DNA from: Thalassomonas sp. RHCl1
GTDB taxonomy: Bacteria > Pseudomonadota > Gammaproteobacteria > Enterobacterales > Alteromonadaceae
Direction: 5' to 3'
DNA: 64,000 nt
Assembly (NCBI RefSeq): GCF_947387555.1
Contig: NZ_CANDNZ010000001.1
Location: forward strand, 1,240,001 to 1,304,000
Positions 46,142-53,197 of this stretch are shown here, one piece after another. The notes beneath the pieces are model-generated. The model had not been told where the DNA came from. It saw only the letters and a list, made by a program, of their open reading frames with translations, and did no database searches. The first letter of the stretch is position 1; the number at the start of each line of letters is the position of its first letter. Made by a program: the position numbers and the translations under genes.

Positions 46142-47122
46142 ATGACTACCCTAAATAAGTTATTTGACAACAAAACAAATTTTAAAAACCATCTCATTAC
46201 CGCTGCCGGGGCCTTGGCTCTTGCCATTGCCGGTATTAGCGATGTCCGGGCTTCACAAACCTTGCATAAAACCATAGAGGTTGCAGGGCAGCAGATTTTT
46301 TACCGCGAAGCCGGTGATAACAGCGCACCGACCATAGTGTTGTTGCATGGTTTCCCGACCTCGTCCCATATGTACCGTAACCTGATCCCAGAGCTGGCAC
46401 AGGACTACCATGTTATCGCCCCGGATTATCCCGGCTTTGGCAATAGCTCGATGCCGGCAGTGGATGAATTTGAATACAGCTTTGATAACCTGGCAAAGAT
46501 CACCGACGAATTTTTAGCTAAGATCGGCGCCGAGCAATATAGCCTGTATGTGATGGACTATGGCGCGCCGATAGGTTTCAGGATTGCTGCAGCACATCCC
46601 GAGCGGGTACAGGGATTAATCGTACAAAACGGCAATGCCTATGACGAAGGGCTGCGGGACTTCTGGAAACCGATCAAGGCTTATTGGCAAGATAAAAGCC
46701 CGGCAAACGCCAAAGCATTGAAAGATGCTTTGTTAACCATAGAGGCGACACAGTGGCAATATACCAATGGTGCCCGCAACAAGGAAACCATCAGTCCGGA
46801 TAACTGGATTGTCGATCAGGCCAAGCTCGATCGTCCCGGCAACAAAGACATACAGCTGGAGTTATTTTATTCCTACGGCACCAATCCGGCCTTGTATCCA
46901 CAGTGGCAGGCCTATTTCAGAAAGCACCAGCCGCCGACATTGCTGGTGTGGGGCAAAGGGGACTATATCTTCCCGGAAGAAGGCGCACACCCGTACAAGC
47001 GTGATTTGAAAAACCTGGACTTTCATATCCTGGATACCGGACACTTTGCCCTGGAAGAAGACGGTGATGTGATTGCCGGTTTGATCCAGAGCTTTATGAA
47101 AAACCAAGTGCTGGGCAAATAA
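46142..47122 (+). CDS. Alpha/beta hydrolase (haloalkane dehalogenase/epoxide hydrolase-like), exported
   Basis: The 326-residue protein starts at 46142 (AGGAG upstream) and has a signal-peptide-like N-terminus ending near DVRAS. The hydrolase core is complete: [15 protein letters not shown] (oxyanion HGFP), nucleophile Asp in [14 protein letters not shown] (the place of the usual VQDWGGPIG), [11 protein letters not shown], and the catalytic His in [10 protein letters not shown]. An Asp rather than Ser nucleophile points to dehalogenase or epoxide hydrolase chemistry. It is cotranscribed with the glutaredoxin gene and probably controlled by the LysR regulator. Confidence 0.9.
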   Translation: MTTLNKLFDNKTNFKNHLITAAGALALAIAGISDVRASQTLHKTIEVAGQQIFYREAGDNSAPTIVLLHGFPTSSHMYRNLIPELAQDYHVIAPDYPGFGNSSMPAVDEFEYSFDNLAKITDEFLAKIGAEQYSLYVMDYGAPIGFRIAAAHPERVQGLIVQNGNAYDEGLRDFWKPIKAYWQDKSPANAKALKDALLTIEATQWQYTNGARNKETISPDNWIVDQAKLDRPGNKDIQLELFYSYGTNPALYPQWQAYFRKHQPPTLLVWGKGDYIFPEEGAHPYKRDLKNLDFHILDTGHFALEEDGDVIAGLIQSFMKNQVLGK

Positions 47123-47142
47123 AGCTGCCGCTTGATGTAAAT

Positions 47143-47183
47143 GGCAATCCTTGCTGCTTCAGTCGGGATTGCCTGGTTTTTTT
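47143..47183 (+). terminator. Terminator of the hydrolase gene
   Basis: GGCAATCC (47143-47150) pairs with GGATTGCC (47166-47173), followed by TGG and seven T. Confidence 0.85.
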
Positions 47184-47260
47184 GTGATGTAAGCCAAGCA
47201 AGTCAAGCATAGTTAAGAGGTCAGTAGAAGGTAGTTATACTGGCCCGGAGATCATTAGTC

Positions 47261-48190
47261 ATGACAGATATTAAAGATAACAGCGAAAACAGCTCCCCTT
47301 TTCATAAGGGAGAGCAGGCGCTGCAAAGCAGGATGGGGGTGAGGGAGCAGGTGGAGCGTTTTGGCCGCCGGGTGATCCGCGATTATATGCCGGACCAGCA
47401 CAGGCATTTTTATCAGCAGTTGCCTTATCTTTTTGTCGGCCACGGTGATGAGGACGGTTGGCCCTGGGCTTCGATGCTGTTCAACCGGCCGGGTTTTATC
47501 ACCTGCCCCGATGATAAAACCTTAAACATCAATACCCGACCGGTAAAGGGAGATCCGCTGCTAAAAGCGCTGAATACCGGCGCCCGTCTGGGGCTTTTGG
47601 GCATAGAGCTTAATACCCGCAGGCGCAACCGCCTGGCGGCACATATCATACAAACAGATGAGCAGGGGCTCACGCTCGCCGTCGACCAGGCCTTTGGCAA
47701 CTGCCCGAAATATATCCGGCCAAGGGAGCTGGACACTTGTATTGCCGATGATATGTTGCCGGCAACCGTGCATGGATTTACCGGCTTAGATGATGAGGCC
47801 AGGGCGCTGATCGAAAAAAGCGACACTTTTTTTGTCGCCAGTTTTATAGAAAATCGCCGGGGAGAGGCCAGCGAAGGGGCGGATGTTTCCCACCGCGGCG
47901 GCGAGCCCGGTTTTGTCCGTATCGATAATCACCAGAGCCTGACCATTCCCGATTACGCCGGCAATTTTCATTTTAATACCCTGGGGAATTTTGTGAACAA
48001 TCCTAAAGCGGGTTTACTTTTTATTGATTTTGAAAACGGCCATATGCTGACCCTGACCGGACCGGTGGAGCTCTTATTCGACAGCCCCGAGATTGATACC
48101 TTTACCGGTGCCGAGCGCTTGTGGACCTTTAATTTACACCGGGGCTATTGGTTGAAAAATGCCCTGGATTTGCGCTGGCAGTTATTATAG
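47261..48190 (+). CDS. Pyridoxamine 5'-phosphate oxidase-like flavoprotein
   Basis: The 309-residue protein has two PNPOx-type split beta-barrel regions: DEDGWPWASMLFNRPGFI (FMN-binding type strand) near residue 65, and SDTFFVASFIENRRGEASEG with IPDYAGNFHFNTLGNFVNNP in the second half. In many relatives this part is fused to a ferredoxin/flavodoxin reductase; here it ends at 309 residues. It probably binds FMN and reduces or oxidises a small molecule. The substrate is unknown. It is a single gene in the cytosol. Confidence 0.85.
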   Translation: MTDIKDNSENSSPFHKGEQALQSRMGVREQVERFGRRVIRDYMPDQHRHFYQQLPYLFVGHGDEDGWPWASMLFNRPGFITCPDDKTLNINTRPVKGDPLLKALNTGARLGLLGIELNTRRRNRLAAHIIQTDEQGLTLAVDQAFGNCPKYIRPRELDTCIADDMLPATVHGFTGLDDEARALIEKSDTFFVASFIENRRGEASEGADVSHRGGEPGFVRIDNHQSLTIPDYAGNFHFNTLGNFVNNPKAGLLFIDFENGHMLTLTGPVELLFDSPEIDTFTGAERLWTFNLHRGYWLKNALDLRWQLL

Positions 48191-48267
48191 TTTGTTGGGC
48201 CGTTAAACTCCCGGTAACTTAGACGCCTTTTTATTTTTTTTATTTTTTTGATTTTTTTTAAATTATC

Positions 48268-48296
48268 TTGAACTAATTTTGCCGAGGCCACTCTTA
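48268..48296 (+). promoter_or_regulatory. ECF/RpoE-type promoter, sRNA copy 1
   Basis: TTGAACTA ending at 48275 supplies the -35 element (GAACTA), then exactly 16 bases, then TCTTA at 48292-48296. This fits the RpoE consensus GAACTT-N16-TCTGA. The same arrangement recurs at two other places with different spacer sequence. Confidence 0.6.
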
Positions 48297-48300
48297 TTAA

Positions 48301-48381
48301 CCGAGAGACTTTTATTTCCCTTAGTGTTTCATGTTTTGTTTTATGTTTGACATAGCGCGTTTTATTAACGCGCTTTTTTTT
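48301..48381 (+). ncRNA. Putative small RNA, copy 1 of 3
   Basis: The predicted RNA of about 80 nt starts just after an ECF-type promoter. Its 5' part (CCGAGAGACT and AGTGTTTC arms) can form a hairpin of about 8 bp with a pyrimidine-rich loop containing TTCCCTT. A U-rich linker leads to a terminator with arms AGCGCGTT (48354-48361) and AACGCGCT (48367-48374) and eight T. It has no start codon with a credible ribosome site. It lies between the PNPOx-like gene and the converging cargo-like gene. Confidence 0.65.
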
Positions 48382-48535
48382 GTTAAAAATTCATGAAGTT
48401 AATTGTGTATTCGAGCTGCAGACGGGATAAAGGGGATATCAACCGGGGTGAAGGATATCGCTGTTGATTTGCCGCCGGCTCAGAACAGCAGCGGTTAGTC
48501 GCTGAGTCAAAGCGGCGGCAAAAAAATTGCAGTAA

Positions 48536-49906
48536 TCAGAACCTGAAAACATGGGGTGCTTTACAGTATTGGTCGATGGAACAGCCCCTGAAGTGATTTT
48601 TCCCCCTGTTGGCTACCTCCATTATCGGGTACTCGTCATATTCCTTTTGTTGGTCATCCGACATGTTCAGCCGTTGCGCTGTTGCCGTTTTTATTTTGCC
48701 GGATGACCCCGATTTAATAGCAAAATCAAAAATCATGGCATAGTTCCTGTTGCCGGTATTGATATAACGCTCGGCATCTATGGCCATATACCAGATACCG
48801 CTGGCACGCATGCCGTCATCGCCGGTGAAGATCTTCCCGTTATGGGGATCTGTCCAGCGGCTCCAAATTTGCAGCTGTGAAATGTCGATGCCATTACGGT
48901 TCATTTCCCTGACTGCGTCACATAAGTTGGTAAACTGGGGTTTGTAATGGCCGCTTTTATCCGTGATCACCAGGGGAATGCCATTTTTGACATAGATTTC
49001 ACCGGCAGCCTTTACCGGCTTGCCCCCTAAAAAGGAGGCGTGGAACCAGCCGGTGGCGGTATTATGAGTGGCGGCATAGAGTTTGCCTTCCGGGGACATG
49101 ACAAAAATAGCCCAACCTTTGCCGCAAAAATTGGTGCTGTTGTTTTCTGAGCCCCAGGGCAGCATCTCTGCCGGTGACTTCAGGTATTTTATCAGCCGGT
49201 TTTGAAAAAATAACCGGTATTGCTCCCGGCCTTCTTCATCCAGGTAGGTGGTCGGCAATAGCCCGACATTTCGGGTCAGCCGGCTGATATCCTCATCGCT
49301 TTGGGTTTCCAGCCAGCGATAAAATGACAACATAGTGCTGTTATCTTCATACCTGGCTTTTTTCCATTCCCTGAATACCTGGTTGTTATTGGGATTTTTC
49401 CAATTGGTGTGTAAGGGATCTATTGCTTCGCGCCAGTAATGTTCATGAAGCTGGCGGCCGTCGTCGGGTTTGCCGATATACTGCTGCAGTCCTCTGATCT
49501 GTTTGATGGTTGCTGCCCAGCGGCCCATGGCGCTGTTGGCTTTTTGCAGCGGGGTCTTGTTGCCTGAGCCGAACATGGCCGGCAGGCGTTTTTCTGCCAG
49601 CAGGGCTTCTTTCAGGTATTTTATCTTCACTACCGCCTGGTTGTAGACGGCTTCGGCGGCGTTGATCTTTCTTTTGCGCCTGGTATCCTGCCAGACAAAC
49701 AGCTTTTTGGCATCGGCATATTCCCTGGCGATGTCCATCACTTGCTTTAACGAGGATATACGCTGTTCAATTTTGTTTTTCGCTATTGCATGGTATGAGC
49801 TCAAGGCATTGTCTATCTTGATCAAATGCTTATGGCCTTTACGCCTTTGGCTCCAGTGGCTGCTGGCGTTTTGAAATTCTTCAAGCGTCATGATATCGGC
49901 GGGCAT
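48536..49906 (-). CDS. Candidate eCIS cargo/effector with IQM-like GHYxP domain
   Basis: The 456-residue protein has no signal peptide. Residues 1 to about 150 are basic and helical, likely coiled coil. Residues about 190-250 (FYRWLE, then YLDEEGREQYRLFF) and 262-348 (WAIFVMSPEGKLYAA, FHASFLGG at 288-294, KAAGEIYV, SGHYKP at 318-323) have the pattern I recall from plant IQM calmodulin-binding proteins and scattered bacterial proteins. Residues 349-456 add two conserved-looking Cys (442, 448). It sits 3.3 kb before the eCIS sheath gene, transcribed away from it and flanked by two sRNA copies. An effector role is an inference from context and the eukaryote-like domain. Confidence 0.55.
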   Translation of the reverse strand: MPADIMTLEEFQNASSHWSQRRKGHKHLIKIDNALSSYHAIAKNKIEQRISSLKQVMDIAREYADAKKLFVWQDTRRKRKINAAEAVYNQAVVKIKYLKEALLAEKRLPAMFGSGNKTPLQKANSAMGRWAATIKQIRGLQQYIGKPDDGRQLHEHYWREAIDPLHTNWKNPNNNQVFREWKKARYEDNSTMLSFYRWLETQSDEDISRLTRNVGLLPTTYLDEEGREQYRLFFQNRLIKYLKSPAEMLPWGSENNSTNFCGKGWAIFVMSPEGKLYAATHNTATGWFHASFLGGKPVKAAGEIYVKNGIPLVITDKSGHYKPQFTNLCDAVREMNRNGIDISQLQIWSRWTDPHNGKIFTGDDGMRASGIWYMAIDAERYINTGNRNYAMIFDFAIKSGSSGKIKTATAQRLNMSDDQQKEYDEYPIMEVANRGKNHFRGCSIDQYCKAPHVFRF

Positions 49907-50021
49907 AGTGGTTTCCCCCTTTCAACGAGCATGCTCAGTTAAATTATTTAGTCATTCATCTTGCTTTACCACTATCTAAGGAACATTTTTCTCGCCGGAG
50001 TTTTGTTTTTTGCAAATAATT

Positions 50022-50050
50022 TTGAACTAATTTTGCAGGCGCCGCTCTTA
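50022..50050 (+). promoter_or_regulatory. ECF/RpoE-type promoter, sRNA copy 2
   Basis: GAACTA at 50024-50029, a 16-base spacer and TCTTA at 50046-50050. The -35 and -10 are identical to the other two copies while the GC-rich spacer differs, as expected if the promoter elements are under selection. Confidence 0.6.
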
Positions 50051-50054
50051 TTAA

Positions 50055-50126
50055 CCGAGAGACTTTTATTTCCCTTAGTGTTTCATGTTTTATACATAAC
50101 GCGTTTATTTAAACGCGTTTTTTTTT
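50055..50126 (+). ncRNA. Putative small RNA, copy 2 of 3 (short form)
   Basis: The predicted RNA of about 72 nt shares its first 35 or so bases with the other copies, including the GAGAGACT hairpin arm and the TTCCCTT loop. It lacks the longer U-rich linker. The terminator is a palindrome AACGCGTTTA / TAAACGCGTT (50098-50119) with nine T. It lies between the divergent cargo-like gene and the DUF523/DUF1722 gene, and could also act as a leader terminator for the latter. Confidence 0.65.
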
Positions 50127-50221
50127 GCCTGATTTTCTCTTCCGGTTTTTGAAAAAAAGCTTGTCTTTTCAAGGCTTGGCACTCAAGCTTAATCTAATTG
50201 CATCAACGAGAGGTGTCTGTG

Positions 50222-51181
50222 ATGATGGCTTTAATGGACAATGACAAGATTAATATCGGTATCAGCAGTTGTTTGCTCGGTGAAAATGTCAGGTTTGACG
50301 GCGGCCATAAATTTAATGCCTATATTGCCAATGTCCTGGAGCCCTTTTTTCAGTTTATTCCCTTTTGTCCTGAAGTCAGTATTGGTTTAGGCATTCCCCG
50401 CCAGGCCATTCGTTTGGTGTTAACAGATCAGCACATAAAATGTGTCGGCAGCAAGGATGAAACCTTGGACGTAACCGAATCCCTGGAGCAATGCGCACAG
50501 GAGCAGCAGGACTGGCACCGTAAAATCTCGGGTTATATCGTAAAAAAAGACTCTCCCAGCTGCGGTATGGAAAGGGTCAGGGTTTATCAGCAGAAGATGC
50601 CGGCCCGTAACGGCATCGGCATATATACCCGGCGGCTGATGAAAAATTTTCCCTGTCTGCCGGTGGAAGAAGAAGGACGTCTCGGGGATGCGGTGATCCG
50701 GGAAAACTTTATACAGAGGGTATTTATCTACCACCGCTGGCAGCAATTATTGGCGGGGGAAGTCAGCTGGTCTTTACTGACAGACTTTCATGCCCGACAT
50801 AAATATATTTATATGAGCCATAATCAGAAAAAGGCCAGGGAGCTGGGAAAATGGCTGGCACAGCATCATGAGTTGCCTATAGACGAGGTTTGCCGCCAGT
50901 ATCTGGAACATATGATGGCATTGCTGAGGATCAAGGCCACCAAAAAGAACCATGTTAATACCCTTAAACATATCCAGGGCTATTTAAAAAATCATTTAAG
51001 CCGCTCGGATAAACAGGAGCTGGAGCAGTCGGTGGAATCCTACCGCCAGGGATTGTTACCCTTGATCGTGCCGATTACTTTGCTCAGGCACCACTTTATG
51101 CATCACCCCCAGCAATATATTTCTCGCTCCTATTATTTGCAGCCTCATCCGAAAGAGTTGATGCTGCTTAACAGTTTATGA
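50222..51181 (+). CDS. DUF523-DUF1722 fusion protein (YbgA-like)
   Basis: The 319-residue protein starts at the ATG at 50222 (GAGAGG upstream). The N-terminal DUF523 domain (about 15-155) has GISSCLLGENVRFDGGHKFN, FCPEVSIGLGIPRQAIRL and KKDSPSCGMERVRVY, whose conserved Cys may bind metal. The C-terminal DUF1722/YbgA domain (about 190-305) includes HNQKKARELGKWL and RHHFMHHPQQYI. The family is widespread and often lies near photolyase genes; its function is not known. The next gene starts 4 bp after its stop, so the two are cotranscribed. Confidence 0.85.
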   Translation: MMALMDNDKINIGISSCLLGENVRFDGGHKFNAYIANVLEPFFQFIPFCPEVSIGLGIPRQAIRLVLTDQHIKCVGSKDETLDVTESLEQCAQEQQDWHRKISGYIVKKDSPSCGMERVRVYQQKMPARNGIGIYTRRLMKNFPCLPVEEEGRLGDAVIRENFIQRVFIYHRWQQLLAGEVSWSLLTDFHARHKYIYMSHNQKKARELGKWLAQHHELPIDEVCRQYLEHMMALLRIKATKKNHVNTLKHIQGYLKNHLSRSDKQELEQSVESYRQGLLPLIVPITLLRHHFMHHPQQYISRSYYLQPHPKELMLLNSL

Positions 51182-51185
51182 ATTT

Positions 51186-51692
51186 ATGATGAAAACAATT
51201 ATTGTCAATGACAAGATGCAGCAGGGATATCGCTATCAACTCTCGGCCCCCCAGGGGCAGGACTTTTCCCCGGATTTTCAGCCCCAGTTAACCCCCCAGC
51301 AAATGCTGGAACTTGGGGTTTTTGGCGGCAAGTATATGACAGATTGTCAGCAGGAATTTCCCCGAGCCTGGTTTAGCAAGGCCAAGCTCAGCCCGGCGGC
51401 TAAAGATATCAGTTTGAATTATTTTGCCGTTGATGCTTCTTTGCCCTTAGTTAACTGGCAGCAAAAAGGCTGGATATTTCCCGATGATCCCAGGGGCTGG
51501 TTTCAGTGGTATTGCCGTTATTATCTGGGACGGCGCTTACCCGAGGAAGATAAACGCCAGATAAAACGCTGGCGCGCGATGAGCCGTCATATCGGGGCGT
51601 TAAAGAAAAATTGCGAGCCGGGGGATTGGACCTGTCGGCGCAAACAGCGCCAGGCTTTGTTGCACTGGGCTTACGATGCCAGGGTATTGTAA
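51186..51692 (+). CDS. Conserved hypothetical protein
   Basis: The 168-residue soluble protein contains LTPQQMLELGVFGGKYMTD, WFSKAKLSP, GWIFPDDPRGWFQWYCRYYL and GRRLPEEDKRQIKRW. I recall a conserved family with this aromatic pattern in marine bacteria and some eukaryotes, but no function. Two Met codons (51186, 51189) are possible starts. It is coupled to the DUF523-DUF1722 gene and ends before a clear terminator. Confidence 0.75.
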   Translation: MMKTIIVNDKMQQGYRYQLSAPQGQDFSPDFQPQLTPQQMLELGVFGGKYMTDCQQEFPRAWFSKAKLSPAAKDISLNYFAVDASLPLVNWQQKGWIFPDDPRGWFQWYCRYYLGRRLPEEDKRQIKRWRAMSRHIGALKKNCEPGDWTCRRKQRQALLHWAYDARVL

Positions 51693-51708
51693 ATGCTCCC
51701 GGTAAAAG

Positions 51709-51735
51709 AAAACCGGCATCACTGCCGGTTTTATG
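51709..51735. terminator. Bidirectional terminator
   Basis: AAAACCGGCA (51709-51718) pairs with TGCCGGTTTT (51723-51732), giving A- and T-flanked arms that can work on both strands. It separates the hypothetical gene from the converging propeller-like gene. Confidence 0.8.
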
Positions 51736-51759
51736 CTCTGTCTGCGGCCCGGGCGAAAA

Positions 51760-52512
51760 TCAGGTCAGGCTGGTGAAGATCACCGAAATACCGCTATAGT
51801 TGATCCTGTCATCCGGAAAAGTCATGTTTTTCAATAAAGTACCATTGGACTGATAATGATACAAATGATTGCCGCTGGACAGGTACAAGGTATTATCAGG
51901 CCCGGCGGCAACCGCGTTGATATCAAAGCCGGTATTGGTAAAGGACAGCTGTTTTAACTGCAGGTCGCGTACGGTAAAGCCTTCCTGGGAGCCGTTATAG
52001 GCAGCATAGACCCTTTGGCCGATCACGCTGACATCGGTATAGTTAATGGAGTCATCCGGGAACACCATGTCCTGTATCAGGGTGCCGTCAATATTGTAAT
52101 GGTAGATATGGTTGCCGGCGGCAAGGTAAAGATCGTTATTGGGGCCAGCGGCAATGCCGTTGGCCTTAATGCCGGTGGCGAAAAAGGAGATTTGATTTAA
52201 GTCCAGATCCCGTACCGTGACCCCTAACTGGGATCCTTCATAAGTGGCGAATACTCTGCTGTTGGTGACGGCAATACCTGTGTAGTCAATACCGGCGTCG
52301 GGAAATGCCATATCTTTGATTAACTTGCCATCAAGATCATAGTGGTAGATGTGGTTAGCAGAAGGGAGATAGACATCATTATTGGGACCGGCGGCGATGT
52401 TTTCAAAATTAAAGTCGCCGTTGACAAAGGATTCCTGCTCTAACTGCATGCTGCGAACCGTAAAACCTCTTTGCGAGCCGTTATATGATGCCAGTACTTT
52501 ATTGTTAATCAT
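51760..52512 (-). CDS. Three-repeat beta-propeller-like protein
   Basis: The 250-residue protein is almost entirely three repeats of about 82 residues. Each contains YNGSQ or YEGSQ, then GFTVRDLQL or equivalents, AAGPNNDLYL, NHIYHY, DGTLI and MVFPDDSINYT. The strand pattern suggests an incomplete or oligomer-completed propeller of NHL or WD type. It has no signal peptide. It may bind protein or sugar; no family was recognised. It lies 0.7 kb before the eCIS sheath gene, transcribed away from it, between sRNA copies 2 and 3, so an accessory role for the injection system is possible. Confidence 0.7.
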   Translation of the reverse strand: MINNKVLASYNGSQRGFTVRSMQLEQESFVNGDFNFENIAAGPNNDVYLPSANHIYHYDLDGKLIKDMAFPDAGIDYTGIAVTNSRVFATYEGSQLGVTVRDLDLNQISFFATGIKANGIAAGPNNDLYLAAGNHIYHYNIDGTLIQDMVFPDDSINYTDVSVIGQRVYAAYNGSQEGFTVRDLQLKQLSFTNTGFDINAVAAGPDNTLYLSSGNHLYHYQSNGTLLKNMTFPDDRINYSGISVIFTSLT

Positions 52513-52709
52513 TATCCATTCCTTTTATTAATAATTTTTATTGCTATTGCAACGATATGTATATTAAATCCTTTTTTTAAGTTTTTAGTATCAGTTCGGT
52601 ATCAAGCCGGTATCAGTAAGCCGGCGCTTTTGACGGTTTGGCTGCAGATAAATTTTATGGCCGGATTGTTGGCATAAACCTTTCTAAAGAAAATAAATTT
52701 AAAATTATT

Positions 52710-52738
52710 TTGAACTAATTTAAGGAGCCTCACTCTTA
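52710..52738 (+). promoter_or_regulatory. ECF/RpoE-type promoter, sRNA copy 3
   Basis: GAACTA at 52712-52717, a 16-base spacer and TCTTA at 52734-52738 repeat the arrangement of the other two copies with a third spacer sequence. Confidence 0.6.
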
Positions 52739-52742
52739 TTAA

Positions 52743-52824
52743 CCGAGAGACTTTTATTTCCCTTAGTGTTTCATGTTTTGTTTTATGTTTGACAGAGCGC
52801 GTTTAGTTAACGCGCTTTTTTTTT
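52743..52824 (+). ncRNA. Putative small RNA, copy 3 of 3
   Basis: The predicted RNA of about 80 nt is nearly identical to copy 1. It has the same hairpin arms and TTCCCTT loop, the same U-rich linker, and a terminator with arms AGCGCGTT (52796-52803) and AACGCGCT (52809-52816) and nine T. It ends 373 bp before the sheath ATG, with an independent terminator, so it is probably separate from the eCIS mRNA. Confidence 0.65.
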
Positions 52825-53197
52825 GCCTGTTTTTCAACTCCATCCTTTAGGCGCAACCGCCTGCTAAAGTCCTTAAAATTCAGTAGCAAATACTTAATCA
52901 AAAACTGCTTTATTGATGTGGCGGCTTTAAATTTTTAGTACTACGCTTTAGCTGATTGCTTTTCTTATTATCTGCCGATGCTTCTCTAATGTGGGGAAAA
53001 AGGTAGTTATCTAAAAGATATTTTAGCGGCTTCAGTGAAGTGAACCGGTAACCGATGTTTGCGCCATAAAGCGGATTTATTGTTGTCTTTTGCTTTTGGC
53101 GACAAGGGGCTAACAACGGCGGGCAATCGCGTTAAGTATTCATCAACGGTAGAGCGAAAAGGCTCTGCTCATCAAGAAAATAACAAGGGAATGAACT

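Larger units (their letters stand above)
52513..53197. other. Intergenic region upstream of the eCIS operon
   Basis: The 685 bases hold sRNA copy 3 and about 370 bases that should contain the eCIS promoter. GTAGAGC (53149-53155) and GCTCTGC (53162-53168) can form a 7-bp hairpin about 30 bases before the sheath ATG. The sheath ribosome site is AAGGGAA (53185-53191), complementary to the conserved loop of the sRNA copies. No gene is convincing here. Confidence 0.5.

Noticed and set aside
52910-53116. Leftward 68-codon frame before the sheath gene
   Set aside because: It lies in the expected eCIS promoter region with no ribosome site and basic, low-complexity translation.
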